NCBI GenBank assembly: GCA_016875715.1
Contig: VGOZ01000012.1
Coordinates: 1-52,069, forward strand
DNA from: Chloroflexota bacterium
GTDB lineage: Bacteria > Chloroflexota > UBA6077 > FW602-bin22
DNA: 52,069 nucleotides
Direction: 5' to 3'
Both the position numbers and the translations under genes were made by a program. The notes under the pieces are model-generated. The model saw nothing but the letters and a program-made list of their open reading frames with translations, was not told the DNA's origin and did not search any database. This document shows positions 29,515 through 37,642 of this stretch, in pieces; the first letter of the stretch is position 1; each line of letters begins with the position of its first letter.

Positions 29515-30163
29515 TCGGACCGGCCTCCGGCTTTCGTGGCTCCAGCACCACGACCTGAGTTTCGCCGGCGGGTGGCAGCGATGATCGGGTGACGTTCACG
29601 CGCGCCTGGCGCGTGGCTCCGATCACCCCCTGCTCGCGAAGGAAGGACTCCACCGGGCCCAGGAAGAGATCTCCGTTTGCCTCGGCAAAGTGCATTGGGA
29701 TAACGACGCGCGGTTCGAGGGCGCGCACAACCTCGGCCGCGCCACGACCATCGAGCGCGTTATGGCCTCCAACCGGCGTCATAAGGATGTCTACGGCACC
29801 GATGGCATCGAGATCGCTCGACGATAGCTGGTGCCCCAGGTCGCCGAGATGACACACGCGCATCTCCTCGGCAGTGACGAGCCATACGGTGTTCCGGCCG
29901 CGCCGTCGCCCCTGCTCTACATCGTGCGCGGTCTGAACACCGACGATCGCGACATTGGTGACGTCGTACTCGCCGGGGCCACTCAGGATGCGCGGTGTTC
30001 CGCCGATGACCTCGCGCGCGTTGTGCCCGGGGTGATCGTGGCTGATGAGGCCAATGTCGGCGGTAATCCGCGCGCCCCGGTGCCGTGCATGCGGATCGAT
30101 CACAATCGTCGCTTCCCGCGCGCGAACCCGGAAGAAACTGTGCCCGTGCCAGACGATTTCCAT
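29441..30163 (-). CDS. UlaG-like metallo-beta-lactamase-fold hydrolase
   Basis: A 240-residue MBL-fold protein of the UlaG/Lactamase_B_3 group, beginning MEIVWHGHSFFRV. The metal motif reads SHDHPGHN, so the usual Asp of HxHxDH is Gly. Further family blocks are GPGEYDV, CHLGDLGHQL and IPMHFAEANGD. This subtype is, to my knowledge, common in Chloroflexota, so the Gly may be a clade feature rather than a loss. ATG 30163 is used. The Pro/Arg-rich C-terminal tail overlaps pyrG by 74 nt. It follows the last glycosyltransferase by 25 nt and may be the last gene of that long operon. Its substrate is unknown. Confidence 0.85.
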   Translation of the reverse strand: MEIVWHGHSFFRVRAREATIVIDPHARHRGARITADIGLISHDHPGHNAREVIGGTPRILSGPGEYDVTNVAIVGVQTAHDVEQGRRRGRNTVWLVTAEEMRVCHLGDLGHQLSSSDLDAIGAVDILMTPVGGHNALDGRGAAEVVRALEPRVVIPMHFAEANGDLFLGPVESFLREQGVIGATRQARVNVTRSSLPPAGETQVVVLEPRKPEAGPITPERDRPAGAASVRPLGASRSRQ

Positions 30164-30188
30164 AACGATCGAGTGTAGGATCAGCGGG

Positions 30189-32531
30189 TCACGGAACGTT
30201 GAACCGCTCGGCGATGAGATGATCCGATCCGTCTGCCCGCCGCGCTCGGCGCCCTGTCGTGTGATCATATAGACCAATAATGACACGGTAAGGGCCATCT
30301 GGAAGATCTCCCACGGCGAGCGCGTACTCGGACGTGAAATCCTCCCCCGGGAACCACATGTTCGTTGGAACCGCCGCCGCCGGCACGTCGACCTGCGCGA
30401 AAACCGAGTTGCCCGTGGTCGGGTTGACGCCCTCGCCGATCATTTGCACGAATGTGGTGAGGGGTCGCGGTGATGCCTGGATGGCCCGCCAGTGCGCGCG
30501 CACCACGTATGGCTCGGAGCCCGGGCGGTGCGACGGCAGTGCGATCGATCGCAGCATGGCGAAATCGCCAAAGATGGCGATCGAGGCCAGCGACTCCGGC
30601 GAGGCAGGGATCGCGGCCGAAGACCCACCCGCAGACCCCGGTGACCGAACCCTCACGGTACCGGCCCACGTCTCCGCGTAGGAACCATCTGACATCGTCC
30701 GGCCGATTGTGAGGCCGTAATGGCCGGGTGGCAGGTTGGTCCGGAGCGGGAGGATGTGCTCCGCGCGCACGAGGTCACGGGATGGCCAGTCGGCAGCCGG
30801 ATAGTCCGGCCTCAGGGTGTACTCCGCTTGCACGTATGCCCGTCCCGCCTGGTCGCGCAGGCTGACCCGGCTCGCGACGTCGGCGGGTCCGGAGCCCTGC
30901 CAAAAGGATGCGAGGTGGAGGGACTCCCCGGCGGAAGTCTCATTGACCCAGCGATCGAACCCGATGAGCGCCGGCTTGCCGGTCAATGGTGCAACGTACT
31001 TCGGCGTCGCGCGCGCGGCTCGTACGGAGCGGTCGGCATCTCGCGAGAACAGCGCCAACCGCTTATTGTCGACCTCGATCTCCGAGATCAGGCGCGCCCG
31101 CCGCTCCACCGCTCGCCTCACGTTCCCGTCCGGGTCAATGTCGTACGCACCGTTCAGGGTGAGCAGCCAAATCGAATCATGCTCCGCGAACCATTCGTCC
31201 GCCAGTGCCGCTGCAGACGCCTCGGTCTGGCGCGTGTGCGTCGTCACCCCGAATCGTGCGAGTCCAGAAGGGGCGTGATAGAGGAAGACGGGCCAGTCCC
31301 AGTCGGAATAGAGCGCGACCGCGTCACCTGGACGAGAGTAAGCCCGCAGATAGGCCGCAAGAGTCTCGTAGTTATCGGTTCGCCATCGGTTCTCGAGCAG
31401 TTGGCCCGTCGTCACGCATGAGAGTGCAATCCAGGCAAGCGCCACGACGCGGCCGACCCACGGCAGCCGCGACGCGACGAGAGCGATCCCGAGAGCGAAA
31501 AGGATGCTCGCATGCGGAGTGAACAGCGTCACGTAGCGCACTGAGAGGACGGGCCCATACAGCACCGGGTTGGGCAACGCCATCGCGTAGATCGCGAGGG
31601 GCGCAAGTACAACCGGGGCGTAGAGCGCCACAACTGCCTCCCTGGTCGGCGCCCTCGCGCCCCTACGGGGAGCGGGTCGCCACGTCGAGGTGATCTGTGG
31701 CACAGCCGGCAAGACGAGCACTACGAGCACAACAACCGTGACGGGAGTCCACGGATCGATATGGGCCGAGATGCCGAATGCCGTCGCGGTGAGAGCAGCC
31801 CGCAACCAGAGGATCAGGTCAATAACGGTTCCGGCCGCGGGAGGAGAGCGCACACTGCTCAGGAATAGCGTGAGCCAGGGGACGAAAGACAGGAGTACGA
31901 GAGCGTTAGTGACGCACCATCCAATAGCGATGCGCCACGGCGGAGGCTTCCGGAGCAGATGCTGCCAAAGAAGCCACCCCGCACACCCGATGGTGAGAGT
32001 CAGCGGAACGAGTCCGAAGGAGTAGAGCGTATGCAAACCCACTGACACGATGACGCCGTATGCGGCCCATTGAGCCCAGGCTCGCCCTCCGCTCGCGAGA
32101 ATGGAGATGAACAGCAGTGTCGCCGCGATGGCGAGTACCGTGATGAGCGTGTACATCCGGGTCTCTTGCGACAGTTCCACGTGCAGACGATTCACGGCCA
32201 GGAGCCACGCGGCGAGGAGCGACACCCGCGGAGAAGCGGCCGTTCGCGCCAGTCGGTAGGTCAGCGGAACGGCGAGAGTCCCGAGCAGAACCGCTGGGAA
32301 TCGATAAGCCTCAGGAGACTCACCGGCGATGACTCGCCAGGCCTTGAGAAGCCAGAAGTAGAGCGGCGGATGGACGTCGCGTACCGTCCACTGGATCCCA
32401 TCCGCCAGCGACATTCGGGCGACGAGCACGCTCGCGGCCTCATCCCACCAGATGTTGTGCTCACCAAGGCGATAGAGGCGGAGGCCAAATGCGAGCGCTA
32501 CGGCAGCGATCAACAGCGGACGCGTCATCAA
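30189..32531 (-). CDS. GT39-like membrane glycosyltransferase with two C-terminal beta modules
   Basis: A 780-residue GT-C fold protein resembling ArnT/PMT_2 transferases, which use polyprenyl-phosphate sugars. Its first extracytoplasmic loop has the catalytic acidic pair WWDEAAS (D30, E31), then DVHPPLYFWLL and SQETRMYTL. About ten to twelve hydrophobic segments run to residue 380. Residues 390-510 form a soluble domain. Two beta-rich modules follow at about 520-628 and 654-775; the second contains WRAI, TTFVQMIGEG and ALAVGDLPDGPYRVIIGLYD. It is 3 nt after the PTPS-related gene. Donor and acceptor are unknown. Confidence 0.83.
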   Translation of the reverse strand: MMTRPLLIAAVALAFGLRLYRLGEHNIWWDEAASVLVARMSLADGIQWTVRDVHPPLYFWLLKAWRVIAGESPEAYRFPAVLLGTLAVPLTYRLARTAASPRVSLLAAWLLAVNRLHVELSQETRMYTLITVLAIAATLLFISILASGGRAWAQWAAYGVIVSVGLHTLYSFGLVPLTLTIGCAGWLLWQHLLRKPPPWRIAIGWCVTNALVLLSFVPWLTLFLSSVRSPPAAGTVIDLILWLRAALTATAFGISAHIDPWTPVTVVVLVVLVLPAVPQITSTWRPAPRRGARAPTREAVVALYAPVVLAPLAIYAMALPNPVLYGPVLSVRYVTLFTPHASILFALGIALVASRLPWVGRVVALAWIALSCVTTGQLLENRWRTDNYETLAAYLRAYSRPGDAVALYSDWDWPVFLYHAPSGLARFGVTTHTRQTEASAAALADEWFAEHDSIWLLTLNGAYDIDPDGNVRRAVERRARLISEIEVDNKRLALFSRDADRSVRAARATPKYVAPLTGKPALIGFDRWVNETSAGESLHLASFWQGSGPADVASRVSLRDQAGRAYVQAEYTLRPDYPAADWPSRDLVRAEHILPLRTNLPPGHYGLTIGRTMSDGSYAETWAGTVRVRSPGSAGGSSAAIPASPESLASIAIFGDFAMLRSIALPSHRPGSEPYVVRAHWRAIQASPRPLTTFVQMIGEGVNPTTGNSVFAQVDVPAAAVPTNMWFPGEDFTSEYALAVGDLPDGPYRVIIGLYDHTTGRRARRADGSDHLIAERFNVP

Positions 32532-32534
32532 GGG

Positions 32535-35500
32535 CTACGGTTCGACCACGACACGGCCGATCGAGGCCGCATCTCCGTCGGGGCCGACCATCCTTATGCC
32601 AGTGTCCGATCGATAGAAGCCAAGGCGAATCTGATAGGAACCGCGGGCGCTCGACGGGATCTCGATTGCGTACTGGTCCGCGAACGTTTCACCAGCCTGC
32701 CAGGCGCGCGTCGGGTAATGTCCTGCGAGCGGCGGCCGGTCGCCGGTCGCTTCGGGTTCCGAACCGCTACCGATTAGGTGGGCGAACACTGTGAAGTCGG
32801 CGCCCGGATCAGCGTTGACGTGCCAGATCGGGCGGACATCGATCGTGTCACCCGGCCGAGGACGTTCAGGGAGCGGCACGGCGAGCCCTGCCAGCCGTAC
32901 GAGGCCGAAGTCGTGCCGCAGCGCCACTGCCGGAGTCGGCGAAGACCGCGCTGGTCGGACCTTGACGGTCCCGAGTTCAATCCAGTCGGGCTCCGGTCCT
33001 GGTGGCTCCCAGTGCAGCCGGCGCAGGTCGGTCCGCCGATAGACGCCCAGGACGAGGCGGCCGAGCGCCGGTTCTATCTTGTTGGGCAGGAAAGGCGCAT
33101 AGCGATCGTCGACCCGCTTTCCGGTCGCCCAGAGACTTGTCGGGGATAGTCCACGCCGCGGCCAGGCATCATCCTGGGTGACCATGCGTCCCGATTGGTC
33201 CAGCAACTGGACGGTCACGGCGTAATCGTCGAGCGGATCAGCGATCGCTTCCCAGCGGGTACGAACACTGAGGGTCGCTCCGGGATCGATCGTTGCGGCG
33301 ACACCGGCAGGCCCGCCGAGGGACGCTCCGGGTTGGGGTGTGGGCGGCCATAGGCGCTGCTCGATACGCGCCATAAGACGGTCGAGACGATCGCGCGGCC
33401 CGCGCGTTGGCGCGAGGAGATCTTCGGCCACGATCTCCGCCGATACGAGACGGATCGCTCCCGCGACGACCGGTCCGTCGCCGCCGCTATTGGGTGGCGC
33501 GGTGCCGCGACTGGATAGAGTGACCTGGCCCAGTGCGAGACCAGATCCGGACGCGTTCGGCGCCGCGCACGGGCACTTCTCAACCCACGTGACGATATCG
33601 CCGAAAGAGGGAGTCGCGTAGCCGTTCGGGTCGAAGAGGCCAACCGCGACCAGTACGTGCCCACCGGGTCTCGGGTCGATCAAGTCGAGGTCCAGTTCGT
33701 CTCGGATGAGGTAACCGGGCATCCACGATGTTGTTGGGCGTAGTCCGGCGCGCGGTCGAGTGTCCCGTCGTGCCACAACTCGCCCCTCGGAGTCGATGAG
33801 TCGGATCGCGACCCGTAGATCTCGATGGATGGGGTTGTCGGCCGTCCAGATGAGTGAGACCCGGGTACCGGAGATCGCCGCGTCGATGACTCGTGCGCCT
33901 CCGGAGAATCCGCCGACGTCCCGACCGTGCGCTGCGCCGCCCTGTCCGGAAAATGGAGAACCGATACCCCAGAACACACCGGCGACCGCCGTAATCACTC
34001 CAACCAGCGCCAGGCGCCGCCTGTGCGCGCGGACGGCCAGTACGATGAGGATCAAGAGTCCAAGAAAAGTGATGGCCCGCGCCAGGTCCCCCCAGGCTCC
34101 AGATCCCGGTGACGCCATGATCTCGGTGGTTCCCGGTGGGACCCGGATGCGCCATAGACCCCGGTGCGGCTCGGCGGTCGATTCGAGGATGTGACCATCG
34201 CGGGACGAGGCGGCCCAGAGTGGAAACGCATGCTGGTCGATGACGATCTCGCGCTCGTCGTCGGACCGGTCAACCGAGATGCGGAGTGAGCCGGCGCCGT
34301 CCTGTGTCGCGCCAACGATTCGCGCTGGAGGTAGAGCGAGGGCGGGAGGATCCCCCAGCCGAGACCAGAAGTCCGAAGGAACGGTCCGTGGCAGGAACTC
34401 TCCAAGTGTGGACGAGCCGATGAGGCGCCTATCCACCTCAATACGACCCAATGCGGAGAGATTAACCTCGTCCGGGCGCAAGTCAAGGAGCGTCGGCTTC
34501 AGGTCGATTCCCGATGAGTAGATCCAGAGCGCGGTAACGGCCACAGTTGTCCATAGTGCGGATCGTGGCGCAAGCCCTTTCACCAGCCCCCCTACGAGCA
34601 TCGCGGACGCTATTGTTGTCAGGCCCAATAGTCGGAAGGGGAACTGCACAAACCCCAGGATAGCGACTACTTCCCATAGAGGTCTAGAGATATCAATCTG
34701 TAGCAGCAGTGACGCGATCATGAGCCCACCGAAGAAGGCGCCGAGGCCGGGCGATCCTCTAGCGACAAGAATTGATCCACCAATGAGAGCCAGGACTACC
34801 TGGAGCATACCCACGCGAAATAGCTGAGATAGTTCAGGGTTGAATCCGTATCTGTACACAAGTGAAGGCTGAATTACATCGAAAACAGAAGAAAAATGGT
34901 TTCGAAAATCGAACCAGCCTGTGACGAGAATCTCCCACCTGACCAAGTTCCTGTCAGCCAGTGCGGGGAGCCAGTAGAACGAGGACAGCATCAGCCCAAC
35001 TGTTCCCGCGGCAGCTGCACCGACGACGGAGATGAGCGGACAGGGGCTGGATAGCGAGATAATGCTTGCCCGTATCGCGACGACCGGTATTAATAACAAA
35101 AGCGTAATGTTGTGCGTGAGCGCCAGGGCCGTCGTCGTAATGGATGCGACCAGGAGTCGACGCGCGTCAGGGGTTCTTGCCACACGCTCGAATGCGATCA
35201 ACAACCACGGGACGATCGCCATTCCAAGGAGTTCGGGCAGAGCGGCGCGATACCATAGATCGATCAGTGTGTATGGAGCCGTTACATACGTTAATGAGAC
35301 CAGGAACGGCGCATGACCCTCACCAGTGGACCTCCCAAGAACATATGCGCCTGCGGCGCCGATCAACAGCGACACAACCGCAACGCCAACGAGCCCTACC
35401 AGCGGATTGGCACCAAGAACTTGTAGGCCAGCACTAAGAAACGATGCTGTGGGTGCATAGAAATGAAAGACCGGGTATCCGAGGCCCGCGGCGAATTGAG

Positions 35501-35687
35501 GGGACCACCGAGGATAGAGGGTTTGTGATTCGAGTGTGCGTTCCAGCGAGAGCGCCCGGAAGAGATGATCGCCTCCGTCATCGCTGCCCCAGAACTGGCC
35601 CGCGGTGAGGGGGAGCCATGCGAATGCCGTGGCGGCGATCAAGGCGATCGCGTGTACGGCCACCAACCTTCGATGGCGGCGGTTCAT
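32535..35687 (-). CDS. Polytopic PTPS-related membrane protein with three C-terminal beta modules
   Basis: A 1050-residue membrane protein. The first loop WGSDDGGDHLFRALSLER and YPRWSPQFAAGLGYPVFHFY match the '6-pyruvoyl-tetrahydropterin synthase-related' membrane family (PF10131-like). That family behaves like a GT-C glycosyltransferase relative despite its name. Hydrophobic segments run to about residue 400, with one more at 537-580. Three beta modules follow at about 597-700, 797-905 and 925-1045. ATG at 35687 overlaps the upstream stop as ATGA; an open extension of 98 codons inside the upstream gene is rejected. About 34640-35500 is markedly lower in GC than the rest. Enzyme activity is inferred only from fold resemblance. 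Confidence 0.8.
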   Translation of the reverse strand: MNRRHRRLVAVHAIALIAATAFAWLPLTAGQFWGSDDGGDHLFRALSLERTLESQTLYPRWSPQFAAGLGYPVFHFYAPTASFLSAGLQVLGANPLVGLVGVAVVSLLIGAAGAYVLGRSTGEGHAPFLVSLTYVTAPYTLIDLWYRAALPELLGMAIVPWLLIAFERVARTPDARRLLVASITTTALALTHNITLLLLIPVVAIRASIISLSSPCPLISVVGAAAAGTVGLMLSSFYWLPALADRNLVRWEILVTGWFDFRNHFSSVFDVIQPSLVYRYGFNPELSQLFRVGMLQVVLALIGGSILVARGSPGLGAFFGGLMIASLLLQIDISRPLWEVVAILGFVQFPFRLLGLTTIASAMLVGGLVKGLAPRSALWTTVAVTALWIYSSGIDLKPTLLDLRPDEVNLSALGRIEVDRRLIGSSTLGEFLPRTVPSDFWSRLGDPPALALPPARIVGATQDGAGSLRISVDRSDDEREIVIDQHAFPLWAASSRDGHILESTAEPHRGLWRIRVPPGTTEIMASPGSGAWGDLARAITFLGLLILIVLAVRAHRRRLALVGVITAVAGVFWGIGSPFSGQGGAAHGRDVGGFSGGARVIDAAISGTRVSLIWTADNPIHRDLRVAIRLIDSEGRVVARRDTRPRAGLRPTTSWMPGYLIRDELDLDLIDPRPGGHVLVAVGLFDPNGYATPSFGDIVTWVEKCPCAAPNASGSGLALGQVTLSSRGTAPPNSGGDGPVVAGAIRLVSAEIVAEDLLAPTRGPRDRLDRLMARIEQRLWPPTPQPGASLGGPAGVAATIDPGATLSVRTRWEAIADPLDDYAVTVQLLDQSGRMVTQDDAWPRRGLSPTSLWATGKRVDDRYAPFLPNKIEPALGRLVLGVYRRTDLRRLHWEPPGPEPDWIELGTVKVRPARSSPTPAVALRHDFGLVRLAGLAVPLPERPRPGDTIDVRPIWHVNADPGADFTVFAHLIGSGSEPEATGDRPPLAGHYPTRAWQAGETFADQYAIEIPSSARGSYQIRLGFYRSDTGIRMVGPDGDAASIGRVVVEP

Positions 35688-37642
35688 CCTCGGATCGTGA
35701 CGTGAGCCACAGTCACTTCGTTGGCGCTGGATCCCGTGAGGTGCACGCGCCGCCCCGAGCCAGCATCGTACAGACCCGTGACCAGCCTGGCAGGCCCCAA
35801 CGACCCGAGCGGTATCTTGACCAGGTGTCGGTCGAAGACTAGATCTCCCCGTTTCCACGTGGATGTCGGCGATGAGGCGTCGCCGGGGATGGAGTCGTTT
35901 TGCGCCAGCGTACGTGACTCGCCCTGGCGCAGATGAAGGAACACCGTATACGACGCCTCGACTGGGTCTTCGACGTACCACCAGAGATCGACCGAGATCG
36001 TCTCGCCGCCGTGCGCTTCTGCCGGGACGTCTACCCGCACGAGCGATAGGGAACTGAAGGCGGCGATCCTGCCGGTCGGGGGTGGGCCTGGCTCGGCGGT
36101 CAAGACGATCGCGATCGGACGCGTGCTATCCCTACCGCTGATCGACGTAACGATGACGTCTGATGAGAGACGCGCTGCGACTGCGGAAGCCCCGACTGCG
36201 TCCTCCGCAGGCAAGACATAGTGAGCGCGTTCGCCGCCGAGAGGGATCACCGCGGCCCGACCCAGGTCGAAACTCGCGATCGCCGCATCTCGGAGCAGGA
36301 AGCTGAAGGTGAAGTCCCGCGCGTACAACGGTGCGAGAAAGACACGATCGCCGGCCTCCCTCAGTCGCACGACTGCCGCCGCGACGTCGACCTTGTCGCC
36401 CATCATGGCCAGGTAGGCTGCCTCGCTCGGGGCCCAGCGCGCGAAGTAGTCGTATGGCGCCAGGAGCATGGGTGGGATGACAAAAAGCGCCAGTAAGCGC
36501 CGGTCCCGAAGCGCCCGCACGACCGCATTGAACCCCAGCGCGGCGAGCCCAGCCGCGATTGGAGTGAATCCACCCAACCGCGAGAATGACGGGGGGTTGA
36601 CGGAGAGGACTGCGGGAGCGAGTGTCGCTGCAATCACCAGGAGAAGGAGGGTCGCCGGCACCATCTTCCTCGCCGCGACCACGACAAGTGTGCCAGCGAC
36701 CACTCCCACGGACACGAGCGGATCGAAGAGCGCTCGTTCGGGCAGGTTCTCCATCGCGCTGGTCGTGCCAACGACCGAGACGCCCAGGGCGGTACGAAAG
36801 ACGCCATGCACCAACGCACCCCATGGGTCGCCCCCGTGGACCTCGGGATTGGAGATCGAAACAGCCATCGTACGAAAATCCATCATCTCGCGGTGACCCA
36901 TGTAATAGATAAGCAATGGAGCTGCAATGGTTAAAGCGGCGAAGGCAGTAGCGAGCCATACACGGAGCAACGCGCCACGGTGTTCCGGTTTCCCGAAGCT
37001 GACGAGCGCCCCAATTCCGATTGCTGGGATCAAGAGTCGGGCCGAGGTATAGGTGTAGAGAGTCCCGCCAAGAAACGTGCCCGCGATCGCTCCATCGACC
37101 ACGGAGAAGCGCCTGAGCGCGCGCAGCGTGAAAGTGAGCGCAATGGTGAGTACGAGCGGCAACGTGATGACGCGGAGGCCGAGGCGACTGAAGTTAAGGA
37201 GCCAGTAGATTCCGGAGGCGCCCAGGGCTGCGCATACGCACCCCACGATCCACCAGTCTTCCCGCGCATAGATTCTCCCCAGTTCGCATCCGAGGAGATA
37301 GAGCGCGGGGATCGTGAGTAGCCCGAACACCAAGGCCGTGTAACGGGCTGCCAGCGCGTTCACGCCCAGCACGAGCGACGCAGCGGTCTCAGCGTAGATC
37401 ATCAGCGGCTCCCGCCCATTGTTCCGGACGAACCAGATGGGTCGTGCGCCCTCTCTCACCTCGATCACATCCTGGAGGTTTGCCGCGACGTCGAAGAAGA
37501 GGCCTGGGGGTACTCGGTCCAGGTCCCAAGTGCGAAGGCCGAATCCTGCGGCGATGATCGTCACCAGCAAGTACAGGCGGACGATCCCTGGTGTTTCGGG
37601 CTGCTCTCTGGAGATGATCTCACGTTCCAAAGTCAAACTCAC
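35684..37642 (-). CDS. GT39-like membrane glycosyltransferase with one C-terminal beta module
   Basis: A 652-residue polytopic protein of the PMT_2/ArnT type. The start region GLRTWDLDRVPPGLFFDVAANL corresponds to the catalytic loop of its neighbours. Here only the first acid (D51) is kept and the expected Glu is V52. The later LNFSRLGLRV and RLLIPAIGIG segments fit the family. Hydrophobic helices run to about residue 400. A beta module at about 540-645 contains WWYVEDPVEASYTVFLHLRQ and LAQNDSIPGD, then GLYDAGSGRR. It overlaps the upstream gene by 23 nt. It may be a transferase with shifted catalytic residues or a non-catalytic paralogue. Confidence 0.78.
   Translation of the reverse strand: MSLTLEREIISREQPETPGIVRLYLLVTIIAAGFGLRTWDLDRVPPGLFFDVAANLQDVIEVREGARPIWFVRNNGREPLMIYAETAASLVLGVNALAARYTALVFGLLTIPALYLLGCELGRIYAREDWWIVGCVCAALGASGIYWLLNFSRLGLRVITLPLVLTIALTFTLRALRRFSVVDGAIAGTFLGGTLYTYTSARLLIPAIGIGALVSFGKPEHRGALLRVWLATAFAALTIAAPLLIYYMGHREMMDFRTMAVSISNPEVHGGDPWGALVHGVFRTALGVSVVGTTSAMENLPERALFDPLVSVGVVAGTLVVVAARKMVPATLLLLVIAATLAPAVLSVNPPSFSRLGGFTPIAAGLAALGFNAVVRALRDRRLLALFVIPPMLLAPYDYFARWAPSEAAYLAMMGDKVDVAAAVVRLREAGDRVFLAPLYARDFTFSFLLRDAAIASFDLGRAAVIPLGGERAHYVLPAEDAVGASAVAARLSSDVIVTSISGRDSTRPIAIVLTAEPGPPPTGRIAAFSSLSLVRVDVPAEAHGGETISVDLWWYVEDPVEASYTVFLHLRQGESRTLAQNDSIPGDASSPTSTWKRGDLVFDRHLVKIPLGSLGPARLVTGLYDAGSGRRVHLTGSSANEVTVAHVTIRG

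Noticed and set aside
35688-35981. 98-codon upstream extension of the PTPS-related protein.
   Set aside because: It is antiphase to the upstream transferase. The ATGA overlap at 35687 and the membrane start MNRRHRR give a better beginning.
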